Below are positions 1-5,739 of a stretch of 10,785 bases of DNA, piece by piece. The notes below the pieces were generated by a model. It saw only the letters and a program-made list of their open reading frames with translations, was not told the origin of the DNA and ran no database searches. The stretch comes from Pirellulaceae bacterium (GTDB taxonomy: Bacteria; Planctomycetota; Planctomycetia; Pirellulales; Pirellulaceae), in NCBI GenBank assembly GCA_022448645.1, contig JAKVBZ010000128.1, positions 1 to 10,785 of the forward strand, in the 5' to 3' direction. The first letter of the stretch is position 1, and each line of letters starts with the position of its first letter. Both the position numbers and the translations under genes were made by a program.

Positions 1-86
1 TCACCCGGTGCGTTCTCGCCTTTACTCTCCCACCCTTTACCCGGGCTGAGGTGCCCCTCCACCTTCCCCCCGGGCCTCATCTGGCG
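1..86. other. G+C-rich segment of unknown origin at the window edge
   Basis: The first 86 bases are far richer in G+C than the rest of the window. They hold runs of C/G, two CCCGGG palindromes, and between them a small inverted repeat (AGGTG, 6-base loop, CACCT on the minus strand). The DUF4838-like reading frame stays open through here on the minus strand, but its residues (Gly, Lys, Pro and Glu rich, with a PGGKVEGHLSPGKGWE stretch) no longer look like DUF4838, which normally continues with a hydrophobic strand. I read this as a junction to unrelated DNA: a mobile-element end, a structured RNA element such as part of a group II intron, or an assembly join. I do not recognise it. Confidence 0.3.
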
Positions 87-296
87 GCGGGGGGGCTTGT
101 GAGAATACTGATAAGCCAGTGCGCCTATCTTAACATCTGGATATTTCTTGCCCACCTCATCAGCTACCTTGTTCACAAAGTTTAGCAAAACCCCCATGTG
201 TGATTCTTCGCGTTTATCAATGGCCGCACACTTCTCATGTTAACAGTACAGCTTGCCGTCGTTCTGGGAAACGGCAACGTTCTTCCGCGCGACGGT
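87..296 (-). pseudogene. DUF4838 protein fragment with in-frame stop
   Basis: Read on the minus strand from 296 to 87, the frame gives a clear piece of a DUF4838 domain, found in planctomycete and Bacteroidetes proteins related to alpha-glucuronidases and other glycan hydrolases. Recognisable blocks are NVAVSQNDGKLYC, then EKCAAID, then LLNFVNKVADEVGKKYPDVK and IGALAYQYSHKPP. The family usually has a Cys-x-Cys-x-x-Cys-like knot between the first two blocks. Here the codon after the first Cys is TAA (240-242), which by one transition from CAA would be Gln. The fragment lacks the rest of the domain on both sides: IS91-like sequence abuts upstream (302-403), and unrelated G+C-rich DNA follows after the KPPR block. 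It cannot make a functional protein. The family call rests on remembered motifs and is fairly firm; the function of the parent protein is only general. Confidence 0.7.
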
Positions 297-301
297 GCCC
301 G

Positions 302-403
302 ACTGAAAGGACAACGAGTAGTGTACTGAAGCAGACGCTCGATACCAGCCTGATCGCCTACCGGAAGAAATACCGATTGATCGACACTGAAACCACTGTA
401 TCC
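302..403 (-). mobile_element. IS91-family transposase fragment (34 codons)
   Basis: On the minus strand, codons from 403 to 302 read GFSVDQSVFLPVGDQ, then AGIERLLQYTTRCPFS. This matches the segment of IS91-type (Y2 transposase, PF04986) proteins that normally reads like SGFSVDxSVxxxxxDxxGxERLxxYxxRCPFS. The frame is closed upstream by a TAA at 404-406, and the conserved continuation after RCPFS is missing: it runs into DUF4838-like sequence in another frame. The catalytic tyrosines and HUH motif are not in this piece. It is therefore a dead scrap of an insertion sequence, and it suggests that the junction near 297-302 arose by recombination. I see no IS ends (oriIS or terIS). Confidence 0.6.
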
Positions 404-519
404 TTAAGAATGCATGTCTTGCGAGCGGTCGATTTCGGCTTCGCCTCGGCCTCTCGTGGACGCTCGTCGATATTGATCGGCAGAGAATTCACGATTACTT
501 AATACGAGAGTTGAAATTT

Positions 520-936
520 ATGCAGACAATTGACTTTGCGAACCTTGAATTTACCGTAGAACCATCCGACGTTGACGAAGATCAGTTTGTTAGCCTGTGG
601 AACGTGGCAGCATCGACGATGAAGGGTGACGTACCCCAGGCAAGAAGCCTCGCTAGCAAGTTCCTGGGATTTCTATGTAAGCATCGATGCGGGTTAGTAG
701 CCATCAGTCCATCGGATGCTAAGTACTTGGATGAATGGTTCGAGCGAGACGATTCCTTGCTATACGACTGGAAGCCCGAAAGCGAAAACGTCGATATGGT
801 AGCACAACATGTCTACGTCCCGTTTGATATGTTCTGCAACTTCTTACATGAGCACAAGTTTCAGGGCGACAAAAATTATAGTCCTCGCCGCGCCACCCGA
901 GTCGAATGGTTTACCAACGACTGGAATGTGGGCTAG
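520..936 (+). CDS. Unrecognised 139-aa cytoplasmic protein
   Basis: I do not recognise this protein. It has no signal peptide or membrane segment and is acidic and rich in aromatic residues (several Trp and Phe), as in a small globular cytoplasmic protein. The middle carries CKHRCGLVAISPSDAKYLDEW, with two Cys spaced by three residues. The C-terminus ends with RVEWFTNDWNVG. The frame is open from a TTG at 511, but the only purine-rich site, GAGAG at 506-510, would touch that codon directly. It lies nine bases before the ATG at 520, so I prefer 520. No intact gene follows for several hundred bases. The coding call rests on length, even composition and absence of better frames, so it is probable rather than certain. 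Confidence 0.6.
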   Translation: MQTIDFANLEFTVEPSDVDEDQFVSLWNVAASTMKGDVPQARSLASKFLGFLCKHRCGLVAISPSDAKYLDEWFERDDSLLYDWKPESENVDMVAQHVYVPFDMFCNFLHEHKFQGDKNYSPRRATRVEWFTNDWNVG

Positions 937-1369
937 TGCGCCCGCGCACGGACGTCTAGCGTCTGCGGCGCTTTGTTTCTTAGTCCAAACAGCGAAACAA
1001 CCGCTACAGTTAAACGAAACTCGCTCTAGAATTCCAACCACCCAATTCCGAGAACCACCGGTCCATGTCCGGTCGGGAACCAGCGAAAGTGCCGTAGCCC
1101 CCCATTCTCCCCTGGTACTCTGATGGTCTGGTGCTGAAAAGCAAATTCCTATCAGTACATGTGGGCGGTAGCGTATGACGAAGATGGTCTGCTGGACGAC
1201 AATGGAATACTCACCGACATTCATTACGAGTTCAGGACAATCTAGGTCAACAAGCGTCTTCGCAAACAAAAGTACAAACGAGAACAAGAAGTCGAAAAGG
1301 CATTGAGGTTCGCCTGCGAATACTGTGGACACGGTTCATTTACTGTCCAGAGCGAGCAAGGTGACAAAA
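937..1369. other. Stretch without an intact gene; traces of a decayed plus-strand frame
   Basis: Between the 139-aa gene and the possible small membrane peptide no convincing intact gene is seen. The long minus-strand frame over 844-1332 overlaps the 139-aa gene and has no family-like motifs. From 1141 the plus strand does look protein-like: codons 1159-1242 read MWAVAYDEDGLLDDNG, then ILTDIHYEFRTI, and end at TAG 1243-1245. No good start precedes this, because TGA occurs at 1135-1137. The bases 937-1130 show only an imperfect short direct repeat (GGAATTGGGTGGTTGGAATT on the minus strand, about 1031-1050). This is most likely the tail of a gene whose front has been lost. Confidence 0.4.
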
Positions 1370-1383
1370 ATGAGGCGTTGTGA
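1246..1383 (+). pseudogene. Small CxxC-containing frame lacking a start codon
   Basis: Directly after the TAG at 1243-1245 the same frame continues open for 45 codons. It is a basic, Lys/Arg-rich helix-like segment (NKRLRKQKYKREQEVEKAL) followed by a CEYCG knuckle and a polar tail, ending at TGA 1381-1383. The first codon is GTC. An AGGA at 1234-1237 sits eight bases before it, where a Shine-Dalgarno element would be expected, so GTC may be a mutated GTG or ATG. Alternatively the whole 1141-1383 frame was once one protein and TAG is a nonsense mutation. The single CxxC could be half of a zinc site. I do not recognise a family. Confidence 0.3.
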
Positions 1384-1483
1384 CTTTGCACGACGCTGGC
1401 ACAAGCAGATCGCTCCTTGTTTGAACGACCGTGAAGTTGTGATCGCATTGACGCTGGCGATTCTACTTATCTTTTTCTCCTAA
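1370..1483 (+). CDS. Possible 37-aa single-span membrane peptide
   Basis: An ATG at 1370 opens 37 codons to TAA 1481-1483. It is preceded by AAGGTG with a six-base gap, the best Shine-Dalgarno match on the plus strand in this area. The product has a basic front half (MRRCDFARRWHK), a short loop with Cys17, and a hydrophobic run at about residues 23-36 (VVIALTLAILLIFF) that would make one membrane span. Basic residues before the span predict an N-in orientation. Its start overlaps the end of the preceding start-less frame by 14 bases, as translationally coupled genes do. Its last 21 bases overlap the end of the convergent DUF1653 gene. A chance frame of this size is possible. Confidence 0.35.
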   Translation: MRRCDFARRWHKQIAPCLNDREVVIALTLAILLIFFS

Positions 1484-1678
1484 GAACTCAAACCGAGGCA
1501 CCTGCTTCCCATCGACTTCGACCGTCTCCAGAAACATCTCCTTCGGTCGAACCCACAATCCTTGTTCGCCGTAGTCGGGCCGATACACGACGAGTTCTTC
1601 ATCAGTCTCACTGTGTCGGGCAACTCCAAGAACAATGTACTCGTTGCCCTTGTAATGTCGGTAGCGACCTTGCTTCAC
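1463..1678 (-). CDS. DUF1653 domain protein, 71 aa
   Basis: This is a complete stand-alone DUF1653 protein, a small beta-rich domain of unknown function found widely in bacteria. The whole family signature is present: GRYRHYKGNEYIVLGVARHS at residues 4-23, then ELVVYRPDYGEQGLWVRP, and FLETVEVDGKQVPRF near the C-terminus. Length matches the family. The start is GTG at 1676-1678, with a strong GGAGGTG about seven bases upstream, inside the end of the DUF2293 gene. The two genes share four bases (GTGA), so translation is probably coupled. It is the last gene of the four-gene minus-strand operon. The domain call is firm; what it binds or does is unknown. Confidence 0.9.
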   Translation of the reverse strand: MKQGRYRHYKGNEYIVLGVARHSETDEELVVYRPDYGEQGLWVRPKEMFLETVEVDGKQVPRFEFLGEKDK

Positions 1679-2367
1679 TTTGATTCACCTCCGGTTGCTG
1701 ATTTTGCCAAAGCCTGTTGAAGTGGACAATCCAAGGATGCTGATTCGCCTCGTCGATATTGGCTCAACAGTTCTTTGGAATGCCGAGCCAGCATCCGTCG
1801 CACTTCACGACGCTTGCCTTTGACCCGTGGAACGGCCATGGACTCGTAGGCTGTGGTCTGGTGCCGCATCCAAGCGATGACGGCTGCTTCGGCTCGTTGT
1901 TCTACTGGGATTCTCTTTGTTCGAGCGACTGTGCCAGATCCAACCGGCGTGGCATGTTCGGTAATGGCCTGAGCCATCTGCTGCGCCAGATTAGCGTGAT
2001 CGGAATGGAAGTCGAGGAATGTCATGACCGCACCGAGGAAATCCTCGACGTACTCGGCCTGAGCTTTCTCTCTTCGGCGAGCACCTGCTTCTTTGCGTTT
2101 GGCGTAGGATTCTGTAGACCGCTCGGCTTCCAATTCGAAACGAATCCGGTCAATCGTGGACGCCGGTGCCCAGACGCCTTTGGAGAAGGTTCGTCGCCCT
2201 TTCTTCTCTTGCACGATCCAATGATCGCCAGTGGCCTTCGTTCGGCGAGTCAAAGCGGCGTCGCCGGGTGGGAGTAGGACCCAGCCTTCGGGAACAGTAA
2301 GGACTTTGCCATCGGCGGATTTGACTGTGCTTGGCGTTGGGCCGGGTGAGAACGTGTTGTCGCTCAT
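1675..2367 (-). CDS. DUF2293 domain protein, 230 aa
   Basis: The family is DUF2293, of unknown function. The N-terminal ~70 residues form a polar region containing VPEGWVLLPPGDAALTRR and a DHWIVQEKKGRRTF beta-rich segment. Residues ~75-105 are highly charged and probably helical. The DUF2293 core follows at about 107-207, ending in the typical block IPVEQRAEAAVIAWMRHQTT, then AYESMAVPRVKGKRREVRR and a basic helix. The strongly basic core with a conserved RVKGKRREVRRML stretch would suit contact with nucleic acid, but that is inference only. The ATG (2365-2367) overlaps the stop of the DUF1990 gene as ATGA, and its own stop overlaps the DUF1653 start. It is the third gene of the operon. No signal peptide or membrane segment. 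Confidence 0.85.
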   Translation of the reverse strand: MSDNTFSPGPTPSTVKSADGKVLTVPEGWVLLPPGDAALTRRTKATGDHWIVQEKKGRRTFSKGVWAPASTIDRIRFELEAERSTESYAKRKEAGARRREKAQAEYVEDFLGAVMTFLDFHSDHANLAQQMAQAITEHATPVGSGTVARTKRIPVEQRAEAAVIAWMRHQTTAYESMAVPRVKGKRREVRRMLARHSKELLSQYRRGESASLDCPLQQALAKSATGGESK

Positions 2368-2981
2368 TCTTCTTCGGCTTCCTTGCGAAGTCGATTCTCT
2401 GCGGATGCTCTGGTTACGGTGGCTTTCATCGCCAACATCGATTCCCTTGCGAACTGCTTCTGTTTTCGGCGTACATACGGATAAGCCAACCGTGCCAACA
2501 ACTGGTTGGGCCGTGAGAAGGCGAGGATGTCATACCAGACAGAATCATCCTCTAGCAACTCCACTTGAAATCGTTCCTCCCCTGATTCGGCGTGTTCCGG
2601 CAGCGTGCCATAGGCAAAGGCAAATCTGCGAACCGGCTCTTCTTCTTCAACCACGTACACAACTCGACACGCATTGAGAACCCAGAGCCCCAAAGCACTA
2701 GCCAGCACGCCGACCGTTTGATCAGGCTCAGGATCTACGTCTGGTCGGTGAAGCTCGATCCAGTCAAAGCAGTAATGCTGCCATCCACACAATGCTCGGC
2801 GTGCGGCATCGAAAGTGGCTTGGCCTGTCCCCAGATGAATGCGGTTGTGGTCAACAAGGAATCCTGATGGGTTGTCTTCAGTTCTCGTTGTACCAACTGA
2901 GGGATACATGAATTCGAGCCGAGATTGCGACTCGATGAATTCGCTGATCCGCTCATCGCTTGGTTTCTTGAAGAGGTACAT
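2364..2981 (-). CDS. DUF1990 domain protein (UPF0548-like), 205 aa
   Basis: This is a DUF1990 (PF09348) protein, a family of unknown biochemical role. Conserved blocks are visible in order. HLGTGQATFDAARRALCGW is at about residues 49-67, where the family starts with a G-x-G-x-x-x-F-x-x-A pattern. DPEPDQTVGVLASALGLWVL spans ~83-102, NACRVVYVV ~103-111 and RRFAFAYGTLPEHAESGEERF ~118-138. VWYDILAFSRPNQLLARLAYP spans ~148-168, followed by the C-terminal helix with FARESMLAM. The length is normal for the family, with about 40 extra residues at the N-terminus. It begins six bases after the stop of the 100-aa gene with only a weak ribosome site (GGACG at distance 11), and it ends in an ATGA overlap with the DUF2293 gene. 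Coupled translation from the upstream gene is likely. Cytoplasmic. Confidence 0.88.
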   Translation of the reverse strand: MYLFKKPSDERISEFIESQSRLEFMYPSVGTTRTEDNPSGFLVDHNRIHLGTGQATFDAARRALCGWQHYCFDWIELHRPDVDPEPDQTVGVLASALGLWVLNACRVVYVVEEEEPVRRFAFAYGTLPEHAESGEERFQVELLEDDSVWYDILAFSRPNQLLARLAYPYVRRKQKQFARESMLAMKATVTRASAENRLRKEAEEE

Positions 2982-2987
2982 CAGAAT

Positions 2988-3290
2988 TCAATCGTCCGTG
3001 CCGACTTTGCCACCGTAATCTGCGAAGACGGTTTTCACATGAGCCACTAAGACCTCTGCCAGGGCCGGATCATCAGACGACAGCGGTGTGTTTGAATCAA
3101 GTTCTCCCTTGCGAGCCGCCAGAACGATAGCCGCCAAAACGTGTTCGACATCGACGGGAAGATTCGTTGGTTCTTCGAGCATAATGGCCAGATCGAACAG
3201 CACATCGGCCAGAATCGGATCGACCGTGGCCTGTCCAGAAGAGGAAATGGAAATGCCGGGTACAATTTGTTGATCATCGCTGTTGTCCAT
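2988..3290 (-). CDS. Unrecognised 100-aa acidic protein, first gene of the DUF operon
   Basis: I do not recognise this protein. It is small, acidic (many Asp and Glu, few basic residues) and probably helical in the middle: the segment ADVLFDLAIMLEEP and then VDVEHVLAAIVLAARKGEL look like two amphipathic helices joined by a Pro-rich turn. There are no membrane segments and no Cys. The ATG at 3288-3290 has GGAG eight bases upstream, and a promoter candidate lies at 3316-3343. It precedes DUF1990, DUF2293 and DUF1653 with a six-base gap, so it is likely the leader gene of that operon. Helical repeats of this sort often mediate protein contacts, but nothing here shows a partner. Confidence 0.7.
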   Translation of the reverse strand: MDNSDDQQIVPGISISSSGQATVDPILADVLFDLAIMLEEPTNLPVDVEHVLAAIVLAARKGELDSNTPLSSDDPALAEVLVAHVKTVFADYGGKVGTDD

Positions 3291-3301
3291 AAAACTTTCT
3301 C

Positions 3302-3316
3302 CGTCACGTCACGTCA
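3302..3316. repeat. Three tandem CGTCA units at the operon's expected transcription start
   Basis: The five-base unit CGTCA occurs three times without a gap (3302-3306, 3307-3311, 3312-3316). On the minus strand it sits between the -10 candidate and the ribosome site of the 100-aa gene, and so covers the expected start of transcription. It might be a binding site for a regulator or a chance microsatellite; there is no direct evidence of function. Confidence 0.5.
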
Positions 3317-3343
3317 CGATACGGTATTGTTTTGCGCTGTCAA
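3316..3343 (-). promoter_or_regulatory. Candidate sigma70-type promoter of the DUF operon
   Basis: On the minus strand TTGACA (3343-3338) matches the -35 consensus exactly. After a 16-base spacer comes TATCGT (3321-3316), which matches the -10 consensus at four of six positions. Transcription would begin near 3309, leaving a leader of about 20 bases before the ATG at 3290, enough to hold the GGAG ribosome site. It lies in the 113-base gap after the transporter gene, so the operon can be expressed independently of that gene. No convincing terminator is seen in the gap. Confidence 0.45.
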
Positions 3344-3403
3344 ATTCGACTAGCTTTTCGACGAATCGGTGTCCGACCTTTACGATCGAGATTCCAACCA
3401 CAT

Positions 3404-5452
3404 CTAAACCCAATGCGACTCTTCCTGCTCGGGCACTTCATCGGCATCAAGTACGGCCAGATGTTCCTTGTTAAAAAGCCGTGCGGCGAGTGCACGGACA
3501 GGCACGAGCAGTGCGATAAACACAGGAAAGATGATTCGTACGGTTTCAGACCGGCTTACGTTAATGACACAGAGTACACCTAAACACACGAATTGCAGAA
3601 ATGTATAGAGGTGTATAACGCGAATCGGAACTCGACGAATGTAGTGAGTCGCGGGATACAGCGAAGAATCCATCAGCCACAGACTGAGGCGTTCCATAAA
3701 CTGATTGCCGATGAGTGACACAAAACCCATATAGAGGAAGATCCCATACAAGGTTGCCATAGGGACTAACTCCAAGACTGGAAGCCAAAATAGGCTGAGT
3801 CCAATCAAGATATGTATGATAAGGCCCGTAAATCGATTCTCCGTAATGTGGATGATACGTTCCTTGGACGCACCAGAGGACATTGCGACTTCCTCGGTAT
3901 CGGATAGTGCTCGCACATGGGCGAGCGATCTTACTGTGGCTGCAACTAGCCAAGGAAAACCGAACATAGAACATGCCGCAATCAAACCTCCAACGACGAG
4001 CAAGTCGAGATGATAGGCGGCACCTTTCCTCAACTTGTTCTCTGGACTGTTCACGAGCCTTGCGGTGATGTTGTGCGATAAGTAGACCAATAAGGTTGCC
4101 AAGAAAGCCGGGCCGGCCGCTGCCCACCGCACCCAAGTGGGAACAACCCACAAATCTATCAAATTAGGTGCTTTGAAGCCTTCTTCCACGGAAAGCGTTG
4201 TGAGTGTGACCTCATTTCTTAACAGCCACGCGACCAAAGCCATTGCCGCCAGTGCTATCGTAGGTCCGAAATCGGACAGAAACTCACGCATTCTCGGAAG
4301 CAAATAATGACTGCGACGAAACCGAGATAAACTCATCGCGATGTAAAACGTACCTATGGTCAATATCAGCGTTAGAAAGGCTGCATCGTGCGGCTCTGAC
4401 TTGCCAAAACTGTCATGGAAAACATTAGCCAGCGCCTTGATGGCTTCGTAAATGAAAATGAGCGACATTAATGCCGAAAAGATTTCGTCCGTGAATCGGG
4501 TAAAGTACCTCATCAGGTTGCTGGCATTGGTGATCGCAAGGAGTACCGTAAACAGTCCCGTCCACAACCCAACCCATCCGTACACACTCAAGAATTGCTC
4601 TGAGAAACCTAGGTCACCGCACAAGCGATAGAGAATGATAGTGAATATGAGCAGCGGCCCGATTCCCCCAAGGATTATAAGAGGCTGACCAGCAAATAGT
4701 GCAAAAATGACTCCACACACCGCTGAGGCGGTTAACATCTCCACCGGTCCAATCTGACCGTCGGTAGCTAGTCCCATGATGCCACCGAACGTAACGGCCG
4801 GCGCAAGGCACGCGAAGAAGAGAAACAGAATGGAAGATATGCATTTCGCTTGCAGACCTTCGCGGAAGTCATCCACGTAGTGTGGCAATCGGCGTCGCAC
4901 GTCCTGTAACAAGCCGGCGAATGGGAACGTGCCCTTTGCTAACTCTTCGGGCGGTGCGCTTGGTTTCGTAGTAATACTAGGCCGGCTACGTTGTACGTGA
5001 CGATCCAAGGCATCAAGTAGATCCTGTTGCGTGCTTGCACTAGCAGCTTCGTAGTGAAACTCATCGTCGGACATGAGTCGTGCCACGGCGGCAAGCGCGT
5101 CCAGATGTCGCGTCGTACTCTGCTCGGGGCTAATGAGCAGAAAGATGAATCGTGTGGCTATACCATCGGGTGCGCCCAGATTTACAGCATGTCTCAGACG
5201 TATGAAAAGCATCAACGGCTGGTCAAGCACCGGGCCATAGAAGTGGGGAATGGCAACCGCATTACCGATGACAGTAGGAGCTTCCCGCTCTCGTTGAATC
5301 AAACCATCGATGACGTCTTTCGATTGATCATCGGTCAGTTTTCCGGTCTGCACCAAAAACTTGACGGCTGAACGAATGATTCCCTCGATGCTTCGCTCTT
5401 CAAGATTGAGTACGCAATTCCCTTCTTCAATCGTTTTCCGCAAAGCTTGCAT
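3404..5452 (-). CDS. SLC4-type anion/bicarbonate transporter with N-terminal PTS EIIA-type-2 domain
   Basis: A membrane transporter of the SLC4 (band 3 / HCO3- transporter, PF00955) family, expected in the cytoplasmic membrane and moving bicarbonate or another anion. The start is ATG 5452 (682 aa): AGGAA lies seven bases before it, while the TTG at 5455 is worse placed. Residues ~1-150 are a PTS EIIA type-2 (fructose/mannitol) domain with NAVAIPHFYG, where the His is the phospho-acceptor in true EIIA proteins. A Pro/Ser linker leads to the SLC4 part from ~175: FAGLLQDVRRRLPHYVDDFR, then APAVTFGGIMG, FAGQPLIILGGIGPLLIF and IFIYEAIKAL. Later blocks are ARLVNSPENKL, YHLDLLVVGG, GFPWLVAATVRSLAHVRAL, and NRFTGLIIHILIGLSLF with YGIFLYMGF. 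About a dozen hydrophobic segments follow the linker. The Arg aligned with AE1 Arg730 is kept; the residue aligned with AE1 Glu681 is Ser. No PTS genes are nearby. Confidence 0.88.
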   Translation of the reverse strand: MQALRKTIEEGNCVLNLEERSIEGIIRSAVKFLVQTGKLTDDQSKDVIDGLIQREREAPTVIGNAVAIPHFYGPVLDQPLMLFIRLRHAVNLGAPDGIATRFIFLLISPEQSTTRHLDALAAVARLMSDDEFHYEAASASTQQDLLDALDRHVQRSRPSITTKPSAPPEELAKGTFPFAGLLQDVRRRLPHYVDDFREGLQAKCISSILFLFFACLAPAVTFGGIMGLATDGQIGPVEMLTASAVCGVIFALFAGQPLIILGGIGPLLIFTIILYRLCGDLGFSEQFLSVYGWVGLWTGLFTVLLAITNASNLMRYFTRFTDEIFSALMSLIFIYEAIKALANVFHDSFGKSEPHDAAFLTLILTIGTFYIAMSLSRFRRSHYLLPRMREFLSDFGPTIALAAMALVAWLLRNEVTLTTLSVEEGFKAPNLIDLWVVPTWVRWAAAGPAFLATLLVYLSHNITARLVNSPENKLRKGAAYHLDLLVVGGLIAACSMFGFPWLVAATVRSLAHVRALSDTEEVAMSSGASKERIIHITENRFTGLIIHILIGLSLFWLPVLELVPMATLYGIFLYMGFVSLIGNQFMERLSLWLMDSSLYPATHYIRRVPIRVIHLYTFLQFVCLGVLCVINVSRSETVRIIFPVFIALLVPVRALAARLFNKEHLAVLDADEVPEQEESHWV

Positions 5453-5739
5453 CAATGGTTTCCTTTACCTAAGCTTCCCTCAGACAACGGTAATCGGGTA
5501 ATACATTCCTATAGTACTCGGAGGGCTAGACCTTGCGTGGAACTAGCCATACGAATAGTTCGTAACTCTAAGTGGCGGTTTTACAAATCTACCCATTTCC
5601 GCAATAACTGCACCTTGGTACGCCGTTTATCGGTGATTCTAAATCGACCAGCCCCACCGAATTCTGCAAACCACGCTAGGTTTGCGCAACCGTAGCCAAC
5701 ATCTATACCCGAAATGTTGTTCTAGAGTGAGCCCATCGT
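5453..5739. other. Intergenic region between divergent transporter gene and pseudogene
   Basis: This 287-base gap separates the minus-strand transporter gene from the plus-strand DUF6797 pseudogene. I find no coding frame with protein-like character. A weak inverted repeat, GGCTAG and CTAGCC separated by 13 bases, lies near 5524-5548. The promoter of the transporter gene should be here, but I cannot point to a convincing -35/-10 pair. Confidence 0.4.

Noticed and set aside
844..1332. 162-codon minus-strand open frame
   Set aside because: It overlaps the end of the 139-aa gene, has no ribosome site or family-like motif, and the plus strand opposite it is more protein-like.
1759..2277. 172-codon plus-strand frame opposite the DUF2293 gene
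   Set aside because: The minus strand encodes a recognisable DUF2293 protein with coupled neighbours; this frame is its shadow.
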